Made by a program: the position numbers and the translations under genes. Below are positions 19,587 to 29,457 of a DNA stretch of 64,000 nt, piece after piece. The notes under the pieces are model-generated. The model was not told the origin of the DNA, made no database searches, and saw only the letters and a program-made list of their open reading frames with translations. The first letter of the stretch is position 1. Every line of letters starts with the position of its first letter. The stretch comes from Deltaproteobacteria bacterium (GTDB lineage Bacteria > Lernaellota > Lernaellaia > JACKCT01): the NCBI GenBank assembly GCA_027493875.1, contig JAOSJX010000001.1:186001-250000 (forward strand). The letters run 5' to 3'.

Positions 19587-20644
19587 TCACCGTTCCGACC
19601 GTAACGGCGATGAACAGCAAGATCGCCGCGACGTTTACCAGACCTCCCCACAGCCGGCCCGGCATCCAACCGCTCATGTCGCCGCCGATGCGGACGAGCA
19701 ATGAAACGTGAAGAAGAACCAGGTGGCCATAGAAAATCGGTGAGAACGGCAGCTCCACTTTGAGCACCGCCGGCGCGATGATCGGCGCATGCCCGAAAAT
19801 CATCGAGATCACAAAACCGAGAAAGACCGTATGCAGCATGGTGTCGTATCGAGGTCCGGCGGGGATGCTCTCCGTGCCCAAGCGCCATCAGCCCGCCCAA
19901 CAGCAACCATGCATAGCCGCCGAGAAGGCAAAGCGCGATGAATCGGAAAATTCCTTCCTTGCGCACGGATTTGCGCGCCAGATCATAACGCAAAAGCCAA
20001 ACCGCGATGAGGGCCATCCCAAGCCCCACGACACGCACGCCGTTTCGAAAACCGAACGTCGAATAAATCAGGCCGGCGATAAAAACGCCGACGGCCCATA
20101 AGAAGACGCGTTTGACGTTTTGAGTGGGCCGCAGAAGCCGCGAAAGTTCCAGGCGTTCTCCCGCGATCGTGAGGACCAGGAATCCCGCCCACCAGAAGGC
20201 CACAAAGAACAAAGGTTTCCCGAAGAGCCAAAGAAAATTCCCGGCCACCCAAACCGCCGCGCCGGCCGTCATCACACCGGTGTGCGTCGCGCCGTCGCGC
20301 TTCCACATCACGGATAACGTCGTCGTCAGAACGGTACTTCCGACGGTCACGGCGAGCGTCGCAAACCACACCGGAGCGCCGAGCAGCAGCGCGGGAACGG
20401 AGACCGCCGTGCACACCGGCGCCGCCCACGGCCACATCTTCCCCATCGCAACCGCGCGCTCGACGCCGATCACGGTTCCGAGAAATCCGCCGATCATGAA
20501 CGGTCCGTGCAGGAGCACCATCGTCGGCCGGATCGGCGGCAGCACCCACCCGAGACGCAGCAGCCCGGCCCACATCCCGGACAAAGGGCCAAGCCGCCAT
20601 CGCCATCAGCGGCGGGACCCATAGGGTCGCCGGATCGCCGTCAT
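19546..20644 (-). CDS. NnrS-like polytopic membrane protein, frameshifted
   Basis: About 365 residues, roughly ten to twelve membrane segments. The blocks HGPFMIGGFLGTVIGVERAVA and, near the end, LHTVFLGFVISMIFGHAPII with conserved His recall NnrS, a heme- and copper-containing membrane protein linked to nitric oxide stress and denitrification. The assignment is by resemblance. ATG at 20644 follows GAGG eight bases after the CopD-like stop. Frame changes near 20633, 20590 and 19880 look like indels. Placement downstream of the nitrate/nitrite-type oxidoreductase supports a nitrogen-oxide role. Confidence 0.62.
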
Positions 20645-20651
20645 CCGAGCC

Positions 20652-21152
20652 TCAGACGCCGCGCGTCAGAAGCAGACCGAGCATCACGAGAATAAGACCG
20701 ACGACGACGATGACGCGAACCACCGCCTGGATACGCGCTCCGTACGTCTTGGCTTCTTCCATGCGTCCCTCGCTCATCAGGCGGCGCATTTCCTTGGCCA
20801 GAGAAAAATCGATGAAGGCGTTCAGGGCCACCGCGAGAATGACGACGACGATTTTCGTCACGGCGATGTGCGCGTAGGAATTGGAGTACGTCGCCCCGCG
20901 GAACAGATCGAGCGGACTGATGCCGCGGTACCACAACGCCAGGAATCCGGTGACGGTCAACAGCGTCAGACAATGCCACCTCACGATCATCCAGCGTTTG
21001 GCGACAAACGCCCCGATCTTGCCGGCGACGGATTGATAGTCGGGACCGCGCAGAATCGGCCCGATGAACATCAGATGAAACAGCCCGCCGCCGACAAGAA
21101 TGACCGCGGAGAGCAGGTGAACGTAAACGTCGAACAGATACAAAAAACGCAC
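20652..21152 (-). CDS. CopD-like four-helix membrane protein
   Basis: 166 residues, four membrane helices, GTG start (coding MRFLYLFDVYVHLLSAVI) behind GAGG. His residues at helix ends (YVHLLSAV, GGLFHLMF, RWHCLTLL) resemble CopD/cytochrome-b561-like folds that can bind heme or copper. Function unknown. It lies between the oxidoreductase operon and the NnrS-like gene on the same strand, so a role in the same electron-transfer or maturation system is plausible. Confidence 0.6.
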   Translation of the reverse strand: MRFLYLFDVYVHLLSAVILVGGGLFHLMFIGPILRGPDYQSVAGKIGAFVAKRWMIVRWHCLTLLTVTGFLALWYRGISPLDLFRGATYSNSYAHIAVTKIVVVILAVALNAFIDFSLAKEMRRLMSEGRMEEAKTYGARIQAVVRVIVVVGLILVMLGLLLTRGV

Positions 21153-21249
21153 GGCGTCACCTCATCTTGATCAATGGGCGCGCATTGTACGCGGGAAGCG
21201 ACGGCGTCAATCAACGAAGTTTTACACAAACGGTCAGCGGAAAACCGTC

Positions 21250-21961
21250 TTACGCCTGCCCTTTTTCGGCCATACCGCACTCGTAAGGCGTGCCCTCATC
21301 TTCGATCAAGCCGCCGGGAAGGTCGGCCATCGAAAGCGGCCAGCCGGCGCGGCGGCACAGCGCCTCCCAAAGATTTTGCGTGAACGCGGCGAGTTCGCCG
21401 TAATAAGCGACCTCGGTAATGCCGCCCAGGCGGCGGCAAAAAGCGGCAGCCACTCGCCGAGGTGATCCGCGACGAAATCCGAAGCCGCCTCGTCGGCGAC
21501 GCGCGCCTCGTCGGCGTGCCCGGCGATCCGCGCGTTCGCGCTCATCACGCGCAGCAACGCGAGAAACTCCAACTCGCCGACAAGATGATCCACGCGCTCG
21601 CCGGCGTCATCCGGCAGCGAAAATCCGAACGCGCGGTAGAATCCCGCCGCGTCCGCCAGAATCGCGCCCTTGTCCCGGCGGATGTATCCGGCTTCATTGA
21701 TCGGACAAATCACATTACCGAGAAACAACCGGTTGTGTTCCGCCGTGCATTCCTTCTCGTCGTACGCGTCGGCGACGTTTTCGAGCCGCGAGGCCAGCCC
21801 GTCGACGTCCTCCAGTCCGGCCCGCTCCCCAGCAGCCGGAAATTCGCGGCGACCTCGTTCAGCTCGCTTCGCGCATCGCCGCCCGGCGCCGCGAAGAGCC
21901 GCGCGGTTGCGAGCAAGAGATCGGCTTGCGCGAGGCGCTCGAGTTCGGGTTTACGCGTCAT
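21250..21961 (-). CDS. TorD/DmsD-like molybdoenzyme chaperone, frameshifted
   Basis: Cytoplasmic redox-enzyme maturation protein that would hold the alpha subunit and its Tat signal until the cofactor is inserted. Key blocks are AEHNRLFLGN and AGFYRAFGFSLPDDAGERVDHLVGELEF broken over lines of helices, the usual TorD signature. Start ATG 21961 overlaps the gamma-subunit stop (ATGA). Two indels: C-run near 21828, whose correction gives GLEDVDGLASRLE, and the A-run near 21439. Final product about 236 residues with a C-terminal CGMAEKG tail. Fourth gene of the oxidoreductase operon, matching the order seen in ethylbenzene dehydrogenase and chlorate reductase operons. Confidence 0.82.
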
Positions 21962-22920
21962 GGCTGCACCGTAAACGGAATCCAATTGGTCCAATGTTTA
22001 CGCCCGCCGACGTTCTCGTCGGAACCCTGCCACACGGCAAAAGCCACCTGCTCGGGCCCGTCGGCCGCGAACTGGTGATCGAGCGGATCGCTCGTTTTGA
22101 GAGGCCGCGTAATCACCACGGCCCATCGCCCATCCGTCCACACGCCTTTGCCACGACTTGCCGATTCGGGCTGATGCGTCAACGTGCCGAACCCCTCGGC
22201 CACCAACTCCTCAACCGGTTGCGTGCGCGAAAAAACGGCCATCGGATTGCCTGCCTCGTGCGCGATGAACCATTGAAGCGACCGCGGATCTTCGAACGCC
22301 TGCGGAATCGGATAAGGAAATTCGCCCTCGGCAAACCAATACAAATCGGCCCAATAATTCGGATGCAGATCCTGAACATCCTGGAACCCGACGTCGAGAT
22401 CCTTCTGCCACTGCGCCTTCCAGTAGAGAATCTGCACCTTCGCGCCGCGGTGGCCCATCATCGGGATGGCACCGAGATCGATGGGGAACTCGATCGCCAC
22501 GCCGTCGGAGAACTGCCCGGAATCCACCACACCGTCCGGCGTGGGGTCATCCCACGACAACCGCCACGCGACATTGTCTCCGTCGGTCACGGCCTGCACG
22601 CGTACCGAGGCCACGGACGCCTCGGCCAGTTGCGGCGACGCCACGTTCTGCTTGAGCACCGGCACGTCAAGATACGGCGCATCCTGCCAGAACTTGGCGT
22701 ACGGATTGTCCGTCGCCAGTTTTTCCGCCGTCCGCACGACGACCAGCTTGTCCGCCGGCGTCAGCGCAAGCTCGGGCACCTGCCCTTTGGGCGGCCACGT
22801 CTTGTCCACGGCCGCCGCATCGTCCATCGCCGCCGAGGGACCGCTTTTGGCGCCGCAGCCGGACGCCAAAAGCAACGCACCGATAAAAAGAATAGCCAAA
22901 CCTTGATAGGCAAAACGCAT
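21958..22920 (-). CDS. Heme b gamma subunit (EB_dh family) of type II DMSO-reductase complex, lipoprotein
   Basis: 320 residues, ATG 22920 behind GGAGG. N-terminal lipoprotein signal ending LLLASGC. The mature part fits the ethylbenzene-dehydrogenase gamma family, which binds heme b through Met and Lys ligands; MMGHRGAKVQILYWK and the later WAVVITRPLK region are candidate ligand sites. It would carry electrons between the beta subunit and a periplasmic cytochrome. A lipid anchor is unusual relative to soluble EbdC and would hold the complex at a membrane face. Uninterrupted. Stop overlaps the chaperone start. Confidence 0.83.
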   Translation of the reverse strand: MRFAYQGLAILFIGALLLASGCGAKSGPSAAMDDAAAVDKTWPPKGQVPELALTPADKLVVVRTAEKLATDNPYAKFWQDAPYLDVPVLKQNVASPQLAEASVASVRVQAVTDGDNVAWRLSWDDPTPDGVVDSGQFSDGVAIEFPIDLGAIPMMGHRGAKVQILYWKAQWQKDLDVGFQDVQDLHPNYWADLYWFAEGEFPYPIPQAFEDPRSLQWFIAHEAGNPMAVFSRTQPVEELVAEGFGTLTHQPESASRGKGVWTDGRWAVVITRPLKTSDPLDHQFAADGPEQVAFAVWQGSDENVGGRKHWTNWIPFTVQP

Positions 22921-22936
22921 CCTGAGCCTCCAGGAA

Positions 22937-24066
22937 TCAAGTCGTGTTGTGGCGGAAAACGTCGAAGCGGCCGTCGTAGTGCTTGCGAACGACGTGCGGC
23001 TCGGTGAACGGAACGCGCGTGATTTCCTCGCCCTTCGCGTTCCAGCCGAACACTTCTTTCCCGCGCACCTCAAAGCGGTCGATGATGTATTCCGTCGAGC
23101 CGAACAGCAGGAACGCGCCGAGCAATTTTTTTGTCGTTTTTCAGGTTGCGGTACGTCTCCTTGGCCTGCTCGACCCCCGGCCCGAACATCTGCTCCAAAA
23201 ATCCGTCCGGTACGTGCAGCGGCGGAATGTAATAAACGTTCGGGCCCGTGCCGTACTGCGGGTAAAGCGGCAGCGCCGCTTTGCGGATCTTCACGATGTA
23301 GTCGAACGGATTGTCCTCGCGCGGTTCGTCCTGCGTCGTCAGGAAACCGTGCAGCCGGATCTTCCCGATGCACGATTCCACGCACAGCGCCACCTTGCCC
23401 TCTTCCACGCGCGGATAGCAGCCGATGCATTTCTGGCTCGCGCGGTTGATGACGTTGTAGAAGACCTTTTTGTACGGGCACGCGCGGACACATTCTTGAT
23501 AGCCGCGGCAGCGGCTTTCATCGACCAGAACAATGCCGTCCTCGTCGCGCTTGTAGATCGCCTTGCGCGGGCACGCGGCGAGACACGCCGGGTTGTCGCA
23601 GTGATTGCAAATGCGCGCGAGGTAGAACATCCAATACGGATGCACGCCGTCGAAGTTAGCCGCCCTTCTCCAGCACGCCGGTAATATCGTCCTCGCCGAG
23701 GTTCGGCATGTTGTAGTCCGCCGCCTCCGGACGATGCCCCGTCGGCGGGTCCAGCGGGCCGTGCGTTTCGAAGATCGTCTTGCTTTGAAGCACTCCGTTC
23801 TTCCACTGCGCGGGGCCCTGAATCTCGTGAAGACGCAGGTCCCACGCCGTCGGATAACCGCCGTAGGGCTTTGTCTCCACGTTGTTGAAGAAAATGTTTT
23901 CCTGTCCTTTGCCGCTGGTCCAGCAGGTCTTGCACGCGATGGTGCAGGTCTGGCACTCGATGCACTTGTTGATGTCGAAGATGTACGCCACCTGCTTTTT
24001 CGGCGGCGGTGCTTCGTACGGGTAGTCCATCTCGCGCCCGATGTGCCAGTTGGTTCGCTTCGGCAT
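22937..24066 (-). CDS. Iron-sulfur beta subunit (NxrB/EbdB/ClrB type), frameshifted
   Basis: Four-cluster ferredoxin-like electron-transfer subunit of about 375 residues. Cysteine groups: [44 protein letters not shown] and [16 protein letters not shown]. In the third group Tyr stands where NarH has Trp, as I recall for the periplasmic NxrB/EbdB branch. [12 protein letters not shown] is a strong branch signature. Frame changes occur near 23655 (GG to FDGVHPYW) and in the T-run 23126-23132. No signal peptide; co-export with the Tat-bearing alpha subunit is the rule in this family. Ends FDVFRHNTT. Confidence 0.9.
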
Positions 24067-24081
24067 GCTGGTTCTCCCTGA

Positions 24082-27000
24082 CTAAGCCTTCACCGCAAAA
24101 GCGCCGGCGATGAATTTCTTGAGCGTTTCGTTTTCATACCCGGGACGCAGCCCCATCTTCGCGGGCTTCCACAAACCGCGGCCGCCCATGCCGCCCGCTT
24201 CGGCTTTTTCGAATTTCACAAAGGCCTCGCGCGGCGCGCCGGTGGGACAGTGCACATCGGGAACGAATCCGCGCGTGATCTTCTGTCCCATGAGACCCTT
24301 CACGTAGAGCGAGTCCGTCATCCACGTCGGCTTAAGCCAGCCGCGCGTGCAGCTCTGGTGGCTGCCGCCGCGGAAGAGCGACTGGTATCCGGTCGCCGGC
24401 GATTTCGCGAGACCGTTTTTGTTTTCCTTTGCGCCGCGCACCGAGCCGTAGGTCGAGCCGTACATGTTGTGCCACATGCGCGTCACGCCGCGCGGCGTGC
24501 CGGGGTAGTACCGCGCGCGCACGAGCAGCCGCGCGATCTTGTAGTCCTCCGGCCGCTTCTGCCATCCGCGGAACGGCCGGTCGTGCGGATCGGCATCGAC
24601 GTAGACGTAGTCGCCGTCCTCGATCCCCATCGCGCGCGCGTCGAGCGGGTTGATATCGACGTAGCCTTCGGTCAGGAACGGCATGCGCGGATCGGTGCGG
24701 TACGGATCGCCGAAGGGGCCGAACCACATCGCGACGATGTCCGTGTCCACCGGCGTCGTGTGCGCGCCGTGACGGTATTTCGGCGTGTGGAAGATGTAGT
24801 CGTATCCTTCGTGACGCAGCGGATGGCTGCTCGCCAATACTTCGTCGACAGAGAGTACGACGTGCCGCGCCTGCCGTGCGTCGCCTGAAACGTCAGACGA
24901 CGGCACGCCGTAATCTTCGGGTTTCTTGGGGCGCAGCAGCGGATGCGGCCGCGCGACGATGACGTTCGGCTCGTAGAACGTGGAATCAATCGGCTCGCGG
25001 TGCACGACCAGGTTCTCGCCGGAATCCATAAACTCAGGCTCCTCACGGTAGAACTCCAGGCGGCCTGTCTTCGTGTAATACGGCTTGTCCTCGTTGCCCT
25101 GCTCCCACGCACCGATCTTCGGATAGGTCCGGGTCTGAAGAATCGCGGGAACGCCGTCCGCGGCCTTCGCCTCCAGATCCTCGATCTTGTATCCGCGCGT
25201 CGCGTTCGAGTGATCCAGAATGCGTTGAATGTACGGACGCACGCCGCCCTGTTCGACAAACCGCCAGTAATCGTCACACCGCGGATCGTTGATCAGCTTG
25301 CCCATGGCGCGCGTGATCCCGGCCGCGACGTCCATGTCGGACCGCGTGTTGTGAATGCGCGGCAGGGGTGTCGCGGGGAAAACGTAGAGGAAAGGATTCG
25401 TGACGCTGATCGTCATGTCCGGATATTTGAACTCGGCCCAGCTATCCACCGGAAACACAACGTCCGAGTACTCGCACGACGCCGTCCACCACCACTCGTT
25501 GAGGCCGATGAATTCGACGCGCGGGAGCACGTTCATCACCGTGTCGTAATGGCCCTTCGCGTTGCCGATCAGCGAATTGGAATTGCTGACACAGATCGAC
25601 TTGGTCGGCGTCGGCATATGCGTCTTGCCGGTGAGGATCGTTTTGCCCTGACGCAGAATCGTGTCGCCGTGATTGAAATAGTGCACCGACTCGGCCTTGA
25701 AGTAGCTCTTCGGCCGCGCCGGCTTCGACGGGTCGAGTTCAATGTCGAACGGATTCTCGGCGATGTATTGCGGCAGACCGTTGAAGAAACTCGCGCGATA
25801 GTTGCCCGCATAGCTGCCGACGTTGCCGCCGATCTTGCCGATGTTGGCCGTCAGCGCGGCGACGAGAAAAACCGCTCGGTCTTTCAGATCGCTGTTGAAA
25901 TACTGATTCGGCCCCATACCGCAAGCGAAGCTCGTCGCTCCCTTCGCTTTAGCAATTTCGCGGGCAAGGTCGCGCACCGCCTGCGCGGGCGCCCACGTCA
26001 GTTTTTCCACGTCGGCCGGTGTATAGCTGCCGTCGAGCATTTCGCGCGTCAGATCGAAGACCGTGCGGCACTCGATCGTCGAACCGTCCGCGAGCGTCAC
26101 GGTGACGCCGCCGTCGAGCCGCGCCGCGCTCCGGGCCTTGAAATTCTTGCCGACCATATCGCGGCTGACCGCGGCGGGACGGCCGCGCCGATTATCCCAA
26201 ACAACGAAATCGCCCCAGTCCTTGCGCTGCGTCTCGGTGATGACCGGACCCGGCTGCCGGGTCATCGCCGGGCCTTTGTCGTCGTCCGCAACAACAACCG
26301 TGTTGTTCGTCAGCTTCTGATTTTGATAGTTCGAAACACCTCGTGCGCGCGCAGGAGCTGTCCCGTATCCATGCGCACAAGAAACGGCAGGTCCGAATAC
26401 GCGCGGACGTAGTCGGCGTCGAAGCGCTTCTCTGAGATCAGAACCTGCGCGATGCCCAGCGCCAGCGCAGGCGTCGTCCCCGGCCGCACGATCACCACGC
26501 TGTCCGCCTTGTTCGCCGTCGCCGAATATTCCGCGGAGATGACGACGATCTTCGTCCCCTTCATCCGGGCTTCGGTGAGCCAGTGGCCGTCGGGCATCTT
26601 CGTCGTGATCCAGTTCATGCCCCACACGATCGCCAGCTTCGAGTGCTCGACGTTGCACAGGTCGAAATCCACCGTCTGCTGCCCGGTCACCATCCGGTGC
26701 CCCGGCGGAAGATCGGTGTGCCAGGAGTAATTGTCCCAGCCGCGCCCGCCGACCGCTTGATCCGGCCCGACGCCGCGCACCTTCGCGTCAAGCAGCGCCA
26801 TCGAATTCGCCAGCCGGTACTGCGCGAACACGCGCGTCATGCCCAGCGGCGGCATGCCGCCGCGGAATTTAAGCACCTGCGTGCCGATGCCTTGCGTCGT
26901 CTCGACCATCGCCGGGTCGTAACCTTGTGCGAGAAGACGTTTCTTGCCTTCTTCGCCGGTATAAGTTTCCGCGATGTTTTTGATCGCCTTGGCAGAAAGC

Positions 27001-27563
27001 TCGAACGCCTCGTCCCACGTCGCCTGAACCCAAGGATCGGTGCCGCGATGCAGATATTCCGCGGGAACCGCGCCTGATTTGGGATCGCGCGGAAAGCCGG
27101 CCTCCACCCAAGCGCGAAAGCCCTTGCGCACCATCGGCGTCTTGCAGCGGCGGTCGCCGTAAAATCGCCGCGCCAGCGCGAGGCCCTTCTGGCAGCACCG
27201 GGGATCCCAACGCCGGCTGGCTTGGTTGCCGTCCAGATCCTGCGCCTTGTTGTAACCGTACGTCGGCGAGATACGCGTGACGACGCCGTTTTTCACGTGC
27301 GCGCGCAGCAGGCAGTTGTGCGTGTCGTTCGGCGCGCACAGAAACGTGAAGCTGGAATCCGACTTGTAGAGATTCCGATAGGTCTTTTCCCAACCGCGGT
27401 TCGGATACTGCGACAGAGGATTGTCGATAATCACCGGCCGCAACAGCGTCGTCGCCGCGGCGGCGTTCCCGCTGATCGCCACGGTCCCGGCGCCGGCCGC
27501 CGCGAGATGGGAGAGAAAGGTGCGGCGGGAAAGCGCGGTGGGCTTTTTCTCCGAATCCTTCAT
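24082..27563 (-). CDS. Molybdopterin alpha subunit, periplasmic NXR/nitrate-reductase-like, one frameshift
   Basis: About 1,160 residues. Tat signal with SRRTFL at residues 12-17, so the enzyme is periplasmic. The N-terminal cluster site reads Cys76-x3-Asp80-x3-Cys84 with a further CC at 123-124. Asp284 in HTDLPPGH corresponds to the Asp that ligates Mo in NarG (YCDLPP). Blocks such as [19 protein letters not shown] and [19 protein letters not shown] match, from memory, nitrite oxidoreductase NxrA of Nitrospira and anammox bacteria. Chlorate, selenate and archaeal-type periplasmic nitrate reductases are close alternatives. One indel at 26334-26336 separates the two reading frames. First gene of the alpha-beta-gamma-chaperone operon. 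Confidence 0.88.
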
Positions 27564-27629
27564 ACGGGCCTCCGTGAACTTGCGGGGATATCGGCCCGGC
27601 GAAGTTAACGGAGAGAACGCTAAATTCCT

Positions 27630-27643
27630 TTGATTCAGGTCAA
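27630..27643. promoter_or_regulatory. FNR/DNR-type operator upstream of alpha subunit and moaA
   Basis: TTGATTCAGGTCAA: half-sites TTGAT and GTCAA separated by four bases. It lies 67 bases before the alpha-subunit ATG and 132 before moaA. The core TTGAyTCAGGTCAA recurs exactly, but for one base, before the cytochrome c gene at 29360. CRP/FNR-family regulators of anaerobic or nitrogen-oxide respiration bind this kind of site. Confidence 0.6.
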
Positions 27644-27775
27644 AAGCTCAAAACGTTTTCGTCCGTCGTAACAATCCCAACGTTTCGTCCGTATTCCCCT
27701 CCGGTGGAATTTAACGTAGGTCATACTTTTCCCGGCTGTTCTCCGGCAGCGTATGGAAAACGGAACGGCAAAGGC

Positions 27776-28808
27776 ATGTCACAGGCGCTCGCAAACGAAA
27801 ACCGCGCGGACTTTCCGCTGACCGGACCGATCGTCGACCGCTTCGGCCGCGTCTTCGATTACCTGCGCATCGCCGTGAACGAGCGCTGCAATCTGCGTTG
27901 CCTTTATTGCATGCCCGAGGAAGGCATCGCGCTGCCGCCCGACGATCACATCCTGACCGGTAACGAAATTGAGCGCATCGTCCGCATCGCCGCGAACCTC
28001 GGAGTGACGAAAATCCGTTTCACCGGCGGCGAACCTCTGCTGCGGCGCGATCTCGTCGACATCATCCGCGCCGCCGCCGCGACGCCCGGCATCCGCTCGA
28101 CGCATCTCACGACAAACGGACTGCTTCTCGAAAAACGCCTCGGCGCGCTCAAGGACGCCGGCCTCACCGCGGTCAATATCAGCCTGGACACCCTCCAACC
28201 CGAACGCTTTAAGCGCATCGGCCGCCGCGACGGCTGGGACCGCGTCTGGGCCGCGTTCCAAGGTGCGCTCACGATGAATTTCAAGAGCGTCAAGCTCAAC
28301 GCCGTCATTCTGCGCGGCGAGAACGACGACGAAATCGAAGATTTCGCGCGCCTAACGGTCGACAGCGACGTCACCGTGCGTTTCATCGAGCTCATGCCCT
28401 TCGACGATCACCAGATTTGGAAGACGGGCCGTTTTGTCGGCGCGGACCGTTTGATAACCCGCCTGCGCGACGCGTTCCCCGGCCTCGAGAACGCGAGCGG
28501 CAGCTCGACGGAGGACCGTATTTTTCGTTTGCCCGGCGGCAAGGGTCGCGTCGCCGTCATCCCGGCCTATACCCGCAACATGTGCGGCGCCTGCACGCGC
28601 ATCCGCCTTACGGCGGACGGCTGCATCCGCAATTGCCTCTTCGCGCACGAGGAGTTGAATCTGCGCGAGCGGATGCGAAGCGGCGCGTCGGATGAGAGCA
28701 TCGCCCTCGCTTTCCGCGAAGCCATGTGGAGCAAAGCGGCGGACGGCTGGGAAGCGCAAAAACGCGGGCGCGAGGACCGCACCTCCATGACGGCAGATCG
28801 GCGGATAA
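27776..28808 (+). CDS. moaA: GTP 3',8-cyclase, C-terminal frameshift
   Basis: Radical SAM enzyme of the first step of molybdopterin synthesis. The SAM cluster CNLRCLYC, RFTGGEPLLRRDL and the C-terminal second cluster (CGACTRIRL ... CIRNC) are present. As sequenced the protein ends in an unrelated tail. One base fewer at 28792-28793 gives QIGG and a stop at 28808, the double-glycine end that the enzyme needs. Start ATG 27776 (MSQALANENR) has a weak site; an upstream GTG at 27704 is possible. It is divergent from the molybdoenzyme operon, sharing its regulatory region, and ends at a terminator. Confidence 0.93.
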
Positions 28809-28811
28809 AAA

Positions 28812-28844
28812 AAAGCGCCCGCCGGCCGTGCCGGAAGGCGCTTT
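28812..28844. terminator. Bidirectional terminator between moaA and cytochrome c gene
   Basis: AAAGCGCC (28812-28819) pairs with GGCGCTTT (28837-28844); an A-run precedes it and serves as T-run for the minus-strand gene. The inner GCCGGC segment can extend the structure. Confidence 0.75.
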
Positions 28845-28862
28845 CAACCACGAAGCCGGTCT

Positions 28863-29275
28863 TTATTTCTTCAAAAACGTCTTGACGTACGCGGCGACGT
28901 TCTGAATCTCTTCGGGCTTCAACGTGCCGCCCCACGGCGTCATGAGCGGCGACTTGCCGACGGCGGCGCCGCCTTCCTTTGATGACCTTGCAGAACCTGG
29001 GCATCGGTCAACTTGCCCATCGACTCGGGATCGTTGAAGTTACGCGGCTTCGGATTCAGCGCCGCCCCCGCGGGACCGTCGCCCTTGCCCGATTCGCCGT
29101 GGCAAGCCGCGCAATACTGGAGATAAACGGCTTTGCCCTTCGCCGCGTCGCCGGTGATGGTTTCCTCGCCCGCCGACGCCACGCCGCCGGCCAGCGTCGC
29201 CACGACGAGCGCCATGGCGGCGGCCGCGATCGTCAATGTCAGAAAAGAGCCCGCGCCCCTGAATTTGTGGCCCAT
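28863..29275 (-). CDS. Small periplasmic c-type cytochrome, frameshifted
   Basis: About 136 residues: cleavable signal with hydrophobic core LTIAAAAMALVVATLAG, then one heme site CAACH in YLQYCAACHGESGKGDG. The frame breaks at the T-run 28978-28980. After correction the protein continues VIKEGGAAVGKSPLMTPWGG, providing the Met ligand, and ends YVKTFLKK at 28863. Monoheme class I cytochrome, a plausible redox partner of the periplasmic oxidoreductase. It has its own FNR-type box 85 bases upstream, nearly identical to that of the alpha-subunit gene. Confidence 0.88.
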
Positions 29276-29359
29276 GCGATCCTCCGTTTCGTTCTAGTTT
29301 TCAACGTCCGTTAGCCGTCCGAAGGCGGCGGACGTTAGCACGCGAATATTAGACCCGCT

Positions 29360-29373
29360 TTGACTCAGGTCAA
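29360..29373. promoter_or_regulatory. Perfect FNR/DNR-type palindrome upstream of cytochrome c gene
   Basis: TTGACTCAGGTCAA: perfect inverted half-sites TTGAC and GTCAA around four bases, 85 bases before the cytochrome ATG and 85 before the ECF start on the other side. It differs in one base from the box at 27630. Confidence 0.62.
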
Positions 29374-29457
29374 GGAGCGTCGATCGTGCCGAAATTTCCC
29401 GCGCTTGACGGACGCGGGGGCGCTTGCTAAGGCCGGATGATCTGTCGGAGGACGCGC

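Noticed and set aside
19003-19704. Longer mobA ending at 19704
   Set aside because: The tail after 19480 has no MobA resemblance; the other frame supplies the NINGPEDL ending at 19586.
21167-21174. TTGATCAA palindrome as a fourth FNR box
   Set aside because: The two half-sites abut without the four-base spacer, so it does not fit the operator model.
24943-26412. 489-codon plus-strand frame
   Set aside because: Antisense shadow of the molybdopterin alpha subunit, no family resemblance, typical of GC-rich codon bias.
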